Shown one piece after another: positions 1 through 8,452 of a stretch of DNA of 64,000 nt. Origin of the DNA: Candidatus Rubneribacter avistercoris (GTDB lineage: Bacteria > Actinomycetota > Coriobacteriia > Coriobacteriales > Eggerthellaceae); NCBI GenBank assembly GCA_019115845.1, contig DXCU01000059.1, positions 1 through 64,000 on the forward strand. Reading direction: 5' to 3'. Under the pieces are notes generated by a model. The model was not told the origin of the DNA. It made no database searches and worked only from the letters and a program-made list of their open reading frames with translations. The translations under genes were made by a program, and so were the position numbers. The first letter of the stretch is position 1; every line of letters starts with the position of its first letter.

Positions 1-235
1 CCGCCCATCCGCCCCGCCCGACGCTCCCGCCGCATCGGGGAGCCCCTGCCCGCGCCCACCACCCACTACCGCCGCTTCGCGGCGCAACAGTGCGCAAGCA
101 GCAACCGCACCGCCGCCTCCAAAACCGATTCTCGCGCGTGCATTCTGTGGCGCGCGCCCTGCCCTGCCGCGCGCGTGTGCGGCGACGTGGTAGCATACGG
201 GATCGGAAGACGGCACACGACACACACGAGGGGAT

Positions 236-811
236 ATGAACCGAACGGAAGCGCTGCGCATCCTGGGGCTTGACGGCGACGCCACGCCCGAGGACATCAA
301 GGCCGCGTACAAGGAAACCGCGCAGATCCTTCATCCCGACCGCTTCGCCGGCAACAAGAAGCTGCAGGACCGCGCCACCGAGCAGTTCAAAAACCTCCAA
401 GAAGCCTACGAGTACCTGACGAAGGGGCGCGGTGCGCGCCGGTCGGGGAGCGAATCCTCCGCGAACCGCGCCGCCTCGGCCCGCGCGCGCACTGCGTCAA
501 GCGACCTCGAGGCGCGCATCGCCGGCATCGCCGCCGCCCGCGTGCAGCTGGTGAAGCAGCGCGACGTGGCCTACGACGAGCGGCGCAACGGGGGCGCCCT
601 GGCTGGCATCGGCGCGCTGGTGGCGCTGTTCGCCGGCCGCCGCCCGTTCGGCATCCTCGGCATCGTGGCGGCCATCGCCGGCGCGGCGGCTGTGTGGGGT
701 ATCGTGCAGGTGGTGTCGTCGCAGCGCACCATCTCGACCATCGACGAGCATCTCGCTGACCTGGAGCGCGAGCGCAAAAAGCTACTGAAGCAACTGGAAG
801 AGGAAGAGTAA
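236..811 (+). CDS. J-domain membrane protein (DnaJ-like co-chaperone)
   Basis: The N-terminal ~70 residues form a J domain, with the HPD motif that stimulates DnaK at residues 33-35. A basic Ser/Arg/Ala-rich linker follows, then two closely spaced hydrophobic segments (about residues 120-165) and a charged coiled-coil tail rich in Glu and Lys. There is no G/F region, zinc finger or substrate-binding domain, so this is not DnaJ itself but a class III J protein that probably recruits DnaK to the membrane. The ATG follows a GAGGGGAT ribosome site. The stop codon is one base before the GTG of typA, so the two are probably co-transcribed. The J domain is certain; the client is unknown. Confidence 0.85.
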   Translation: MNRTEALRILGLDGDATPEDIKAAYKETAQILHPDRFAGNKKLQDRATEQFKNLQEAYEYLTKGRGARRSGSESSANRAASARARTASSDLEARIAGIAAARVQLVKQRDVAYDERRNGGALAGIGALVALFAGRRPFGILGIVAAIAGAAAVWGIVQVVSSQRTISTIDEHLADLERERKKLLKQLEEEE

Positions 812-812
812 C

Positions 813-2624
813 GTGAAGCAAGACAACATCCGCAACGTCGCCATCATCGCGCACGTCGATCACGGCAAGACCACCATCGTGGACCGCCTGCTGTACACGG
901 CGGGCGTGTTCCGCGAGAACCAGCAGGTGGAGGAGCGCGTGCTGGACAGCAACGACCAAGAGCGCGAGCGCGGCATCACCATCCTGTCCAAGAACATCTC
1001 CGTCACGTACAACGGCGTGAAGATCAACGTCATCGACACGCCCGGTCACGCAGACTTCGGCGGCGAGGTGGAGCGCGTGCTCAACATGGCCGACGGCGCG
1101 CTGCTCATCGTGGACGCGTTCGAAGGACCCATGCCCCAGACGCGCTTCGTGCTTAAACACGCGCTTGACCTGGGTCTTCGCATTGTAGTGGTGGTGAACA
1201 AGATAGATCGCCCCGGATCGCGCCCCGAAGAGGTGGTGGACGAGGTGTTCGACCTCATGGTGGAGCTGGAGGCGTCGGATGAGCAGCTGGACTTCCCCGT
1301 CATCTACGCCAGCGCCATGAACGGCTACGCGCGATTCGATCCCGCCGACGGCAACATGAACATGCTGCCGCTTTTGGACACCATCCTCAAAGAGGTGCCC
1401 GCGCCCGACTGCGAGCCGTCCGGTCCGGTGGCGCTGCAGATCTGCACGGTGGACCACTCCAGCTTCGTTGGGCGCATCGGCGTGGGGCGCCTGTTCTCCG
1501 GCACCATCCACAAAGGAGAGCCGGTGCTGGTCATCAAGAACGAAGGCACGCGCTACAACACCAACATCAAGCAGGTGTTCACGTTCGAGGAGCTGGGCAA
1601 GAAGGAGCAGCCTGACGTGCACGCCGGCGACATTGTGGCCGTGGTGGGCGTGGAGGACGCCGACATCGGCGACATGGTGACAAGTCGCGACAACCCGGTG
1701 CGCCTGGACCCCATTCAGGTGGAGGAGCCCACGATGGCCGTGGTGTTCGAGGCGTCCACCAGCCCGCTGGTGGGCCGCGAGGGCGAGATAGTGGGCGCGC
1801 GCCAGCTCAAGGAGCGTCTCATGCGCGAGAAGGAGAGCAACATCTCCATGCGCATCGAGGAATTGGAGGACAAGTCCGGCATCGAAGTGGCGGGGCGCGG
1901 CGTGCTGCATCTGTCGGTGCTCATGGAGACGATGCGCCGCGAGGGCTTCGAGTTCCAAGTGGGCCGCCCGCGCGTGCTCATCAAGAAGGACGAGGCCGGC
2001 CGCAAGCTGGAGCCCATCGAGGAGGCCACGGTGGACGTGCCGAGCGAGTACGCGGGCAAGGCCATCGAGGTGTTCGGCGGTGCGGGCGGCGAGATGTCCG
2101 ACATGTTCCAGCGCGGTGACCAGACTCACCTCGTGTTCAAAATCCCCTCGCGCGGCACCATGGGCCTGCGCACGCGCCTTCTGAACGCCACGCGCGGCGA
2201 GGCGACGATGTTTCACCACTTCAGCGAATACGGCCCGTTCCGCGGCGAGTTCGGCGGCCGCAAGAACGGCTCGATGATCAGCATGTCCACCGAGAAGTCC
2301 GTCGCCTACGCGTTGGATACGCTGCAGGAGCGCGGGCGCTTGTTCGTGGGTCCCGGCGAGGACTGCTACGAGGGCATGATCGTGGGAGAGAGCGCCAAAG
2401 AGGGCGACATGGTGGTGAACATCGCCAAATCCAAGCAGCTGGGCAACCAGCGCTCCTCCGGCGCGGACAAGGCCATCCAGCTGACGCCGCCCGTCACGTT
2501 CACGCTTGAGGAGGCGCTCGAGTACATCGAAGACGACGAGCTGGTGGAGATAACGCCCAAGAACATCCGCTTGCGCAAGCGCATCCTGTCGGCCACGGAG
2601 CGCAAGAAGGCGGCGAAGAAGTAG
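813..2624 (+). CDS. typA: Ribosome-associated translational GTPase TypA/BipA
   Basis: This is a full-length (603 aa) translation-factor GTPase. G1 AHVDHGKTT spans residues 13-21, the switch II motif DTPGH is at 75-79, and NKID at 129-132. The EF-Tu-like domain II and EF-G-like domains III and V follow, with the TypA-specific C-terminal domain and a Lys-rich end. TypA binds 70S ribosomes at the EF-G site and assists ribosome assembly under stress or cold. The start is a GTG, with GGAAGAGGAAG of the preceding gene acting as ribosome site. The gene is followed by an intrinsic terminator that contains a parS site. Confidence 0.97.
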   Translation: MKQDNIRNVAIIAHVDHGKTTIVDRLLYTAGVFRENQQVEERVLDSNDQERERGITILSKNISVTYNGVKINVIDTPGHADFGGEVERVLNMADGALLIVDAFEGPMPQTRFVLKHALDLGLRIVVVVNKIDRPGSRPEEVVDEVFDLMVELEASDEQLDFPVIYASAMNGYARFDPADGNMNMLPLLDTILKEVPAPDCEPSGPVALQICTVDHSSFVGRIGVGRLFSGTIHKGEPVLVIKNEGTRYNTNIKQVFTFEELGKKEQPDVHAGDIVAVVGVEDADIGDMVTSRDNPVRLDPIQVEEPTMAVVFEASTSPLVGREGEIVGARQLKERLMREKESNISMRIEELEDKSGIEVAGRGVLHLSVLMETMRREGFEFQVGRPRVLIKKDEAGRKLEPIEEATVDVPSEYAGKAIEVFGGAGGEMSDMFQRGDQTHLVFKIPSRGTMGLRTRLLNATRGEATMFHHFSEYGPFRGEFGGRKNGSMISMSTEKSVAYALDTLQERGRLFVGPGEDCYEGMIVGESAKEGDMVVNIAKSKQLGNQRSSGADKAIQLTPPVTFTLEEALEYIEDDELVEITPKNIRLRKRILSATERKKAAKK

Positions 2625-2736
2625 CGGCACTGCGCGAACGGGGGAGCGGACGCTGCTTTTCCGGCATGCCCCGACTCGTCGCCGGGCGACTTGGGCGCAT
2701 GCGGGCAAGTCGGGAGCATGCGTTCGCGAACCTGCG

Positions 2737-2776
2737 CGCCTGGGATGTTTCACGTGAAACATCCCAGGCGTTTTTT
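2737..2776 (+). terminator. Intrinsic terminator of typA with a parS core
   Basis: A perfect 34-bp palindrome (2737-2770) is followed by TTTTTT (2771-2776), giving a 17-bp GC-capped stem plus U-tract 112 bases after the typA stop codon. The centre of the palindrome is the parS site, so one sequence is both a terminator and a ParB-binding site. Confidence 0.8.
2746..2761. promoter_or_regulatory. parS site 1 (ParB binding)
   Basis: The sequence TGTTTCACGTGAAACA is an exact match to the bacterial parS consensus TGTTNCACGTGAAACA. ParB/Spo0J loads onto DNA here for origin segregation. This is the leftmost of eight sites in the window. Confidence 0.92.
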
Positions 2777-3374
2777 CGCAGAAGGCTTTCGCGCGTTCGA
2801 TTTTGCGCGCGTGCAGCTGGCCGTCTGCCCGAACGTCCGCCGCCCGCCCGGCTAGCCACCGCCCGCCTGGCTGGACGTCGCCGATCTGGTTGCCCGAGCA
2901 CCTGTCAGTTCGCCGAGCACCTGTCAGTTCGCGCCCGCTCGCATGTGCCTTCGCCTATTGTCTTCCCATGCGGCGTTGCGACGTTCTGCCCGCCTGCCTG
3001 GTTGGCCGTGCGACCTCTCGCCCGCCTGAGCGTCTGCCGGGCATTTGGAGTTGCTCCAGCGGTTCTCCCGCTTCGCCCCGCTCATCCCCTGCCTCATGAC
3101 GCGAAGCCCACCTCCTGCACGGCCGCCCCCTCTTGCGAAACCGGTTTGCCGGCGACTTTCTCCCGTTTTGACCCCCGTCTACTCTCCTTTTCTTGTCCAT
3201 TTTGCGTTCTCCCTGTTCGCACGGGTATTGGACGTGGGGTCTGTGAATCGATGATGGGCATATTGTGCAACGCTTCGAGCCTTTCTGGCGCGTATGCGAA
3301 AATACGGCGCAGTAATCTTCATATGAGAAAGCAGCATGCGGTATTTGCTGTCCGCATGCTCGAGGAAGGGCTCT
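2777..3374. other. Gene-less stretch with a short tandem repeat
   Basis: About 600 bases lie between the typA terminator and the foldase gene without a convincing coding region. A perfect two-copy tandem repeat of 19 bp (2895-2913 and 2914-2932, unit CGAGCACCTGTCAGTTCGC) is present. The part from about 3230 is more AT-rich and probably holds the promoter of the next gene, but I could not assign -35/-10 boxes. Confidence 0.5.
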
Positions 3375-4661
3375 ATGAATAAGTTGCATATCATGAGAAC
3401 CGTATGCGCGGTGGGCGTTTCCGCTGCATGCGCATGGGGTCTTGCAGGCTGTTCCGGCACGGGGGCGGCATCCGGCGACTCGAACGGGTCAGACTCCGCA
3501 GCCGCCACGGTTGACGGCGTGGAGATCTCCGAAAGCGACGTGACCGCGTACGTGGAAAGCCTTCGGTCGTCCTACAGCCTGACGGACGAGGAATCCTGGG
3601 GAAAAAGCCTTGCCCAGCAGGGTCTTTCCGTGGCTGAATTCCGCGAGCAGGTCATTGACGCCTTCGTCACGCGCGAGATCATCCGCTCGCACGCGGCCGA
3701 CCGGGGCATCACGGTGGAAAGCTCCGAGGTGGACAGCTACATCCAGCAGACGAAGAGCAACTACGACGATGACGAGAAATGGCAGGCAGCCCTCCAGCAG
3801 GCCGGCATGACCGAGGACGACTATCGCAAGGAGATAGAGCTGCAGCTGATGGACAAGTACCTTCAGGAAAGCTTCGCCACGGACGAGGCTCTTAGCGAGT
3901 CCGACCAGCTGCAGTATGCGCAGATGTACGCGAGCGCCTACGACGGAGCCAAGCGCTCCTCCCATATACTGTTCTCCTCCGAGGATGAAGCAACCGCTCA
4001 GGACGTGCTCAACCGCATCAACGCCGGCGAGCTAGATTTCGCCGAAGCGGCTAAGGAGTACTCGCAGGACACGGGTTCTGCCGAAAACGGCGGCGATGTG
4101 GGCTGGGACAAGACTTCCTCGTTTGTGGAGGAGTACCAAACGGCCCTTGACTCGCTTGCGAAAGACCAGGTGAGCGGTTTGGTCACCAGCACCTACGGGC
4201 TGCATATCATCAAGTGCACCGACGTGTACAACGCGCCGAAGACAACAGGCGAGGACGGCGCCGAAACGGTGGAGATCACGAGCATCGACCAGATCCCGTC
4301 CGAATGGCTCGACAAGATCAACGAATCCCTGAAGTCCCAGAAGCAGACCGAAGCCTACCAGCAATGGCTAGAGGAGCAGCGTGAAGCCTCCAACGTCCAG
4401 ATCAACGAGATGCCCGATGGCCTGCCCTACTACGTTGACGTGACCAAGTACCAGACGGAGGAGGAAGGGTCCGGGACCGACGCCTCCGCTGACGACGCGG
4501 CTGCGGGGGCCGATGGCTCGACGGATGGAACGGCGGACGAAGCCGCTGCCGAGGGCGAAGGCGAAGGCGATCAGGGCGGCACCGGCGACGCGGAGGCTGC
4601 GGACGGCTCGGGCGCTGGCGCCGAGGGCGCTTCCTCGGAGCAGCCCGCCGAAGCGGCGTAA
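3375..4661 (+). CDS. Parvulin-type peptidyl-prolyl isomerase lipoprotein (PrsA/SurA-like)
   Basis: This is an extracytoplasmic foldase of 428 aa. It has a signal peptide ending in the lipobox LAGC, with the lipidated Cys at residue 26, then a helical SurA_N-like chaperone region (about 45-190). A parvulin domain follows at about 195-285, with the typical SHILF start and an STYGLHIIK end. The last ~75 residues are Asp/Glu/Gly/Ala-rich low complexity. It should be anchored on the outer face of the membrane and assist folding of secreted proteins, fitting a genome that exports very large surface proteins. The ATG at 3375 is preferred over 3336 because GAGGAAGGG precedes it and it gives a proper signal peptide. 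The promoter was not resolved. Confidence 0.9.
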   Translation: MNKLHIMRTVCAVGVSAACAWGLAGCSGTGAASGDSNGSDSAAATVDGVEISESDVTAYVESLRSSYSLTDEESWGKSLAQQGLSVAEFREQVIDAFVTREIIRSHAADRGITVESSEVDSYIQQTKSNYDDDEKWQAALQQAGMTEDDYRKEIELQLMDKYLQESFATDEALSESDQLQYAQMYASAYDGAKRSSHILFSSEDEATAQDVLNRINAGELDFAEAAKEYSQDTGSAENGGDVGWDKTSSFVEEYQTALDSLAKDQVSGLVTSTYGLHIIKCTDVYNAPKTTGEDGAETVEITSIDQIPSEWLDKINESLKSQKQTEAYQQWLEEQREASNVQINEMPDGLPYYVDVTKYQTEEEGSGTDASADDAAAGADGSTDGTADEAAAEGEGEGDQGGTGDAEAADGSGAGAEGASSEQPAEAA

Positions 4662-4830
4662 CCTGATCGCAGGGCGGTTCGCACTCCGCACCCCGCATCC
4701 TGCGCTTGCGCTTGCGCGTTAGGCGCGGATTGCGCGGCGGTTCGCGTCTTGCACCGCCTCTGCGCGCCTCGCGTCCTGCGTCCCCGCGCCCCGCGTATCG
4801 AGCGAGGGTTGCGGCGAACCCTCTGCACCA

Positions 4831-4862
4831 GGGAGCCGGCATGCGCCGGCTCCCCTTCTTTT
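4831..4862 (+). terminator. Intrinsic terminator after the foldase gene
   Basis: A stem GGGAGCCGGC/GCCGGCTCCC with an ATGC loop is followed by CTTCTTTT. It lies 170 bases after the stop codon. Confidence 0.8.
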
Positions 4863-4891
4863 GCCCAGGCGCCGAGTGCGGGCGCTTGCGG

Positions 4892-4907
4892 CGTTTCACG
4901 TGAAACA
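4892..4907. promoter_or_regulatory. parS site 2 (one mismatch)
   Basis: CGTTTCACGTGAAACA differs from parS only at the first base. The 14-bp core GTTTCACGTGAAAC is intact. It lies 44 bases upstream of the ABC ATPase start codon. Confidence 0.85.
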
Positions 4908-4950
4908 TCAAAGACACCGAATTCGTTTGAAGATGCGAAAGGGACGAACC

Positions 4951-5898
4951 ATGGAAGCAGCCAACGAACACCATGACGCCAAGGACGGCGGCCGCGCCTG
5001 TGCGTGCGCCGAGGCCCCGCTCGTTGAGATAGAGGACGCCGCAGTCGTTCGCGCGGGGAAAACGATCCTCAGCGTGCCGTCGTTCAGGCTTGGCCTGGGC
5101 GAGAACGTCGCGCTGCTCGGCCCGAACGGATCGGGGAAATCGACGTTCGTCAAACTGATAACGCGCGAGATCGTTCCGTTGCATCGCGATCGCCCGCCTG
5201 TGCGGTTCAAAGGGCAGCCGCGCGTGGTTGTGTCCGAGGTGAAAAAAAGCCTGGGCATTGTGTCGTCGAGCATGCAGGATCAGATTTCCGTGCATCTGCC
5301 GGCCATCGACGTGGTGGAAGGGGGTTTGTTCGGATCCCTGGGCATGCCTGCGCACGCGCACGGCACCGACGAAACGCGTGCGTGGGCCCTTGCCTCTTTG
5401 AGGCAGCTGGGCGTTGAGGACCTTGCGGAAAGGGACATCATGACGCTTTCCACCGGCCAAGCGCGCCGGATACTCATAGCGCGCGCCTTGGTGCACGATC
5501 CCGAGACACTTGTGTTCGACGAGCCGTGCACCGGGCTTGACCCCGAGGGCATGTACTACGTTCGGAAGAGCATGCGCGTCCTTGCCCGTGCAGGCAAGGG
5601 AATCGTGCTGGTCACGCACTACCCGGAGGACGTCATTCCCGAGATTGGGCGGATCGTCCTCATCAAGCGGGGCCAATTGTTCGCCGACGGCGCGAAAAGG
5701 GATATGCTGACCGACGAGGTCATGTCGCGCTTGTTCGACGTCCCTCTTCACGTGGAGCGACGCGGCCCTTCCTGCGGGAGGTTGGACGAAGCGTCTTCTT
5801 CCGTCGCTCGTGCGGCCGAGTCCTCGGCGCCCTCAGCTACCTTGGCTGCCTGCGAAGGTCGTGAAGAGGAATATTTCTCGCTTGTGAGCGCCTATTAG
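4951..5898 (+). CDS. Stand-alone ABC-type ATPase (ModF-like)
   Basis: A single ABC nucleotide-binding domain (315 aa) with Walker A GPNGSGKS at about residues 57-64, the signature LSTGQARR (LSGGQ variant) at about 166-173, Walker B LVFDEP at about 188, and the H-loop VTHYPEDV. Residues 1-25 are polar and carry a CACA stretch. The last ~50 residues are a Ser/Ala-rich extension beyond the domain. No permease or binding-protein gene is adjacent, so it either serves a transporter encoded elsewhere or is a non-transport ABC protein of the ModF/YlmA type. ATG 4951 follows AAAGGGA; the in-frame ATG at 4933 is a weaker alternative. The substrate cannot be read from the sequence. Confidence 0.85.
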   Translation: MEAANEHHDAKDGGRACACAEAPLVEIEDAAVVRAGKTILSVPSFRLGLGENVALLGPNGSGKSTFVKLITREIVPLHRDRPPVRFKGQPRVVVSEVKKSLGIVSSSMQDQISVHLPAIDVVEGGLFGSLGMPAHAHGTDETRAWALASLRQLGVEDLAERDIMTLSTGQARRILIARALVHDPETLVFDEPCTGLDPEGMYYVRKSMRVLARAGKGIVLVTHYPEDVIPEIGRIVLIKRGQLFADGAKRDMLTDEVMSRLFDVPLHVERRGPSCGRLDEASSSVARAAESSAPSATLAACEGREEEYFSLVSAY

Positions 5899-5910
5899 CT
5901 GTTGTATACT
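5882..5910 (+). promoter_or_regulatory. Promoter of the tRNA-Ser genes
   Basis: TTGTGA (5882-5887), a 17-bp spacer and TATACT (5905-5910) form a good sigma-70-type promoter. It overlaps the end of the ABC ATPase gene and lies ~47 bases before the first tRNA-Ser. Confidence 0.7.
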
Positions 5911-5956
5911 ACGTATTCGCTGCGCGCCGCATTCGGCGGCGGGCAAGGGAAGCCGC

Positions 5957-6048
5957 GGAGAGATGTCCGAGCTGGCCGAAGGAGCACGATTGGAAATCGT
6001 GTATACGCCACAAGCGTATCTGGGGTTCGAATCCCCATCTCTCCGCCA
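5957..6048 (+). tRNA. tRNA-Ser (anticodon GGA)
   Basis: A class II tRNA with acceptor stem GGAGAGA/TCTCTCC, anticodon loop TTGGAAA giving GGA (reads UCC/UCU), a long variable arm, GGTTCGAATCC in the T arm, discriminator G and an encoded CCA end. Confidence 0.95.
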
Positions 6049-6085
6049 TTAAAAGCCGATGCGACCACCGTCGGCGCGCAATGGA

Positions 6086-6101
6086 TGTTTCACGTGAAAC
6101 A
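6086..6101. promoter_or_regulatory. parS site 3
   Basis: Exact TGTTTCACGTGAAACA inside a 22-bp perfect palindrome (6083-6104). It sits in the 89-bp spacer between the two tRNA-Ser genes. Confidence 0.92.
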
Positions 6102-6137
6102 TCCGAGCTGCGAAGAGGCGTTCCCTGTACCCTATGC

Positions 6138-6230
6138 GGAGGGGTGGCAGAGTGGTTGAATGCGGCGGTCTCGAAAACCGTTTCACCGGCAACCCCGGTG
6201 ACGAGGGTTCGAATCCCTCCTCCTCCGCCA
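6138..6230 (+). tRNA. tRNA-Ser (anticodon CGA)
   Basis: A second class II tRNA, with anticodon loop CTCGAAA between stems GCGGT/ACCGT, anticodon CGA (reads UCG). The acceptor GGAGGGG pairs with CTCCTCC, including one G-U pair, and CCA is encoded. Probably co-transcribed with the tRNA-Ser upstream. Confidence 0.95.
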
Positions 6231-6243
6231 TTCGAGAGTTACG

Positions 6244-6291
6244 CGAACCCCCGCTCGGGTCGTCTCCTGGGCGGGGGTTCGTTGCGTTTTT
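6244..6291 (+). terminator. Intrinsic terminator after tRNA-Ser(CGA)
   Basis: The arms CGAACCCCCGC (6244-6254) and GCGGGGGTTCG (6271-6281) are followed by TTGCGTTTTT. Confidence 0.75.
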
Positions 6292-6437
6292 GGCTTTTCC
6301 GTCGCCGTTGTCGAGCCTTGCTTGCTGTTCAGCATGCTCCATTGTCCGGCGCACGCAGGGCTTTCTTGTGGGTTTGGCTCGCCTCTGCGTTCAGGGGCTG
6401 TGGGCAACTGGCTGACATGCCGGGCGTTTTGCGCCCC

Positions 6438-6561
6438 GGTTGTCCCCGCTCGCCGCGCTGCCGGCCCCCCGAACGCTGATCGGGCAACCGCCCGGCGTTT
6501 CAGCTGTCTTGCCCGCTGGCTGTCCCCGCTCGTTGCGCTACCGGCCCCGGGCGCTGATCGG
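6438..6561. repeat. Imperfect direct repeat (~45 bp, two copies)
   Basis: Copies at 6438-6483 and 6518-6561 share GTCCCCGCTCG, GCGCT, CCGGCCCC and CGCTGATCGG blocks. They lie in an otherwise empty 6292-6761 interval upstream of the MarR-like gene. No coding sequence is supported here. Confidence 0.6.
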
Positions 6562-6621
6562 ATGATCGTTCCGCCCGTCCGCTTGCTTCGTCCCTCCGAC
6601 TGCTCCGCGCGCTAATGATAC

Positions 6622-6635
6622 TTATTCATGAATAA
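6622..6635. promoter_or_regulatory. Candidate operator: 14-bp palindrome
   Basis: TTATTCATGAATAA is a perfect inverted repeat in an AT-rich patch (6611-6720) that stands out from its GC-rich surroundings. It lies 127 bases before the MarR-like gene. MarR proteins commonly bind such palindromes near their own promoter. This assignment is inference. Confidence 0.4.
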
Positions 6636-6761
6636 TGCAAGCAATGCATTTCAACTGCGAAAAACATTAATCAAGATAATGCTGTGGATAATCGGGCAAG
6701 AGGCAGTGTGCAGCGGTATAGTGGCGACGAGCACATGATCGATCGAGACGAAGGACTGCCC

Positions 6762-7235
6762 ATGAACGAAGCAACCGCATCCCTGAACCAACTGAAGAAG
6801 GCCAGCAAGCTCGTCCGCCTTGCGTTCCACAAGAACGGGCCGAAAAGCTACAAGCGCGGGCAGGGCGCGCTGCTCAACGCGCTGATGGAAAACGACGGAA
6901 CCACGCAGCGCAAGCTGGTCGACATCCTGGGCATGAGTCGAAGCGAGCTCAAGGACGTGGTGAAGAAAGCCGAGCGAAACGGGTACGTGACTATCGAGGA
7001 CGTCGAAGGCAAGCGCACGTACGCGGTGAAGCTGACCGATGAGGGCCGCGCCGTGGCCCAGAAGCGCGTGGAGGCCAACGACCGCACCGCTGACGACATC
7101 CTCTCCTGTCTGTCCGAGGAGGAGATCGCCCAGATGAACGCCATCACCGAGAAGCTGATTCTGTCGATGAAGGACAAGGGCGTCAACGGAAAGAAGAAGG
7201 GCCGCAAGGCGCATCGTCGTTGCTGCTGCCATTAA
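6762..7235 (+). CDS. MarR-family winged-helix regulator
   Basis: A 157-aa protein with the MarR order of helices: a long N-terminal helix, the winged helix-turn-helix (about 40-105; RKLVDILGMSRSELKDVVKK as recognition region, DVEGKRTYAVKLTDEGR as wing) and a C-terminal dimerisation helix. The tail is Lys/Arg-rich and ends RRCCCH, which could bind metal or respond to thiol oxidation. ATG 6762 follows GAAGGA at good distance; ATGs at 6684 and 6735 are in frame but have poorer ribosome sites. No obvious target gene is adjacent, so the ligand and regulon are unknown. Confidence 0.8.
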   Translation: MNEATASLNQLKKASKLVRLAFHKNGPKSYKRGQGALLNALMENDGTTQRKLVDILGMSRSELKDVVKKAERNGYVTIEDVEGKRTYAVKLTDEGRAVAQKRVEANDRTADDILSCLSEEEIAQMNAITEKLILSMKDKGVNGKKKGRKAHRRCCCH

Positions 7236-7320
7236 CGAGCCAGGCGGTCTGCGCACAGAGGGCGATGGGCGGCTGCCGATGTCGTCTGGCGAAGAGTTGA
7301 AAGCCGGCTGGTCGGCGGTC

Positions 7321-7446
7321 CGGCGAGGTTGACGGGGCCGGCGAGTTTGATGGGGCCTGCAAGGTTGACGGAGCCGGTGAAATTGACGAGGACGGCGATG
7401 TTGACGAGGCCTACGAGGTTGATAGGGCCGGCGAGGTTGGTGGGAT
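7321..7446. repeat. 18-bp degenerate tandem array (seven units)
   Basis: Seven consecutive 18-bp units resembling CGGCGAGGTTGACGGGGC begin at 7321. On the minus strand the period preserves a reading frame that gives a six-residue N-L-A-G-P-V-like repeat, but no start site or homologous protein supports translation. It lies in the 580-base gap between the MarR-like gene and the next gene. Confidence 0.7.
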
Positions 7447-7484
7447 CAACGGGATTGGCGTCGGCTGTCGCGCTTTGCCTCAGG

Positions 7485-7524
7485 GGCCCGGAATGTTTCA
7501 CGTGAAACATTCCGGGCCTTGGTT
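7485..7524 (+). promoter_or_regulatory. parS site 4 in a 34-bp palindrome
   Basis: Exact TGTTTCACGTGAAACA (7494-7509) is the centre of a perfect 34-bp palindrome (7485-7518, GGCCCGGAA outer arms) followed by TTGGTTTT. The hairpin could also work as a weak terminator, as at 2737-2776. Confidence 0.9.
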
Positions 7525-7817
7525 TTCCGAAGACGAAAGGCTGTCGAAGGCGGTTGTCGCCTGCAGCAGCGCTATCGATTCGCAACGTTCGGCCCGCCGC
7601 CTGTTGTCGTTGGGAGAAAATGCCCATCCTCAAGAGAACCTGGGCACGCCGCCTCTTTCCCCGCGCATCCGTCGGCGCCAATTTTGAAGATACGCCGTGT
7701 ATGCCTGGAATGCCGCCTTCTGCGGCAGATGCAAGCTCTACACTGGTAAAGGAAAGGCGGTTCGAAACCCCCGGGGGAAGCCGCCGCAGGATGGAAGCGT
7801 TGTCGAAAGGACGGATC

Positions 7818-8333
7818 ATGGCTGATCGCGTAGTGGAGAGCTCGGATGTGCAGGTACCCGAGATCCCCGAGATACTCGAGAAAGTCCTGCTGTTCTCTTT
7901 GGAGGAAGCCAAAGAGAAGATGCTTCAGGGAGAAGATGTGGTTCCTTTCACGGCGCTGGTGGTCAAGGAGAACCTCTTTCTGGAGAACCATCCCGGTGAA
8001 TCGGCCGAAGAATGCTTCAACTACGCTCGCCACACGGTGGAGCACGCTCGCGGCGCAGCTGCGTACGCCCTGTGCTACGACGGGTACATCGAGGTGGATG
8101 ACGGAACGAAGGACGCGCTCATAGCGGAGGGCGGCGTTCCCGGCGAGGACGAGGGGTATGCCGTCGGGTATTTGTACGAAACCGGCGAGGATGGCGCCCC
8201 TGTTTTCGAAAAGGAGCCTGCATACGTGGGCGCGGCGCCGAATTTCATGATAGCCCTGCAAGATCCCGAATCCTATGCCGATGACGACATAGAGGAGAGG
8301 TACCTCGAAGAAGCTGAGGACGGCAACGAGTAG
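7818..8333 (+). CDS. Acidic protein of unknown function
   Basis: I do not recognise this 171-aa protein. It is strongly acidic (many Glu/Asp, especially the last 20 residues), has no signal peptide or membrane segment, and is predicted cytoplasmic. The first half is helical (EILEKVLLFSLEEAKEKMLQ); the middle contains ARHTVEHARGAAAYALCYDGYIEVDDG followed by a strand-rich stretch. The 7818 ATG is chosen because CGAAAGGA precedes it and because the extension upstream reads through GC-biased non-coding sequence. It is a single-gene unit closed by the terminator at 8364-8392. Codon use looks normal for the window, so I take it as real. Confidence 0.7.
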   Translation: MADRVVESSDVQVPEIPEILEKVLLFSLEEAKEKMLQGEDVVPFTALVVKENLFLENHPGESAEECFNYARHTVEHARGAAAYALCYDGYIEVDDGTKDALIAEGGVPGEDEGYAVGYLYETGEDGAPVFEKEPAYVGAAPNFMIALQDPESYADDDIEERYLEEAEDGNE

Positions 8334-8343
8334 ACAGCAGGAA

Positions 8344-8359
8344 TGTTTCACGTGAAACA
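8344..8359. promoter_or_regulatory. parS site 5
   Basis: Exact TGTTTCACGTGAAACA, 10 bases after the stop codon of the upstream gene and directly before its terminator. Confidence 0.92.
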
Positions 8360-8363
8360 TCGC

Positions 8364-8392
8364 GCGCCGCAGGAGACTGCGGCGCTTTTTTT
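8364..8392 (+). terminator. Intrinsic terminator
   Basis: The stem GCGCCGCAG/CTGCGGCGC with a GAGA loop is followed by seven T residues, immediately after parS site 5. Confidence 0.9.
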
Positions 8393-8452
8393 GCGCTGCC
8401 GGGCACTAGCGTCCTACGCAGCGCGTCTGGGGGCAGGCGGGCGCCGGCGCGC

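Noticed and set aside
387-2762. A 791-residue minus-strand frame opposite typA
   Set aside because: It is a GC-driven shadow of typA with an improbable His/Ala/Arg-rich composition. It begins in the parS palindrome (MFHVKH).
7232-7912. A minus-strand repeat protein (NLAGP-like hexapeptide repeats)
   Set aside because: No ribosome site or signal, and it overlaps parS and the 5' part of the plus-strand gene; explained by the 18-bp tandem array.
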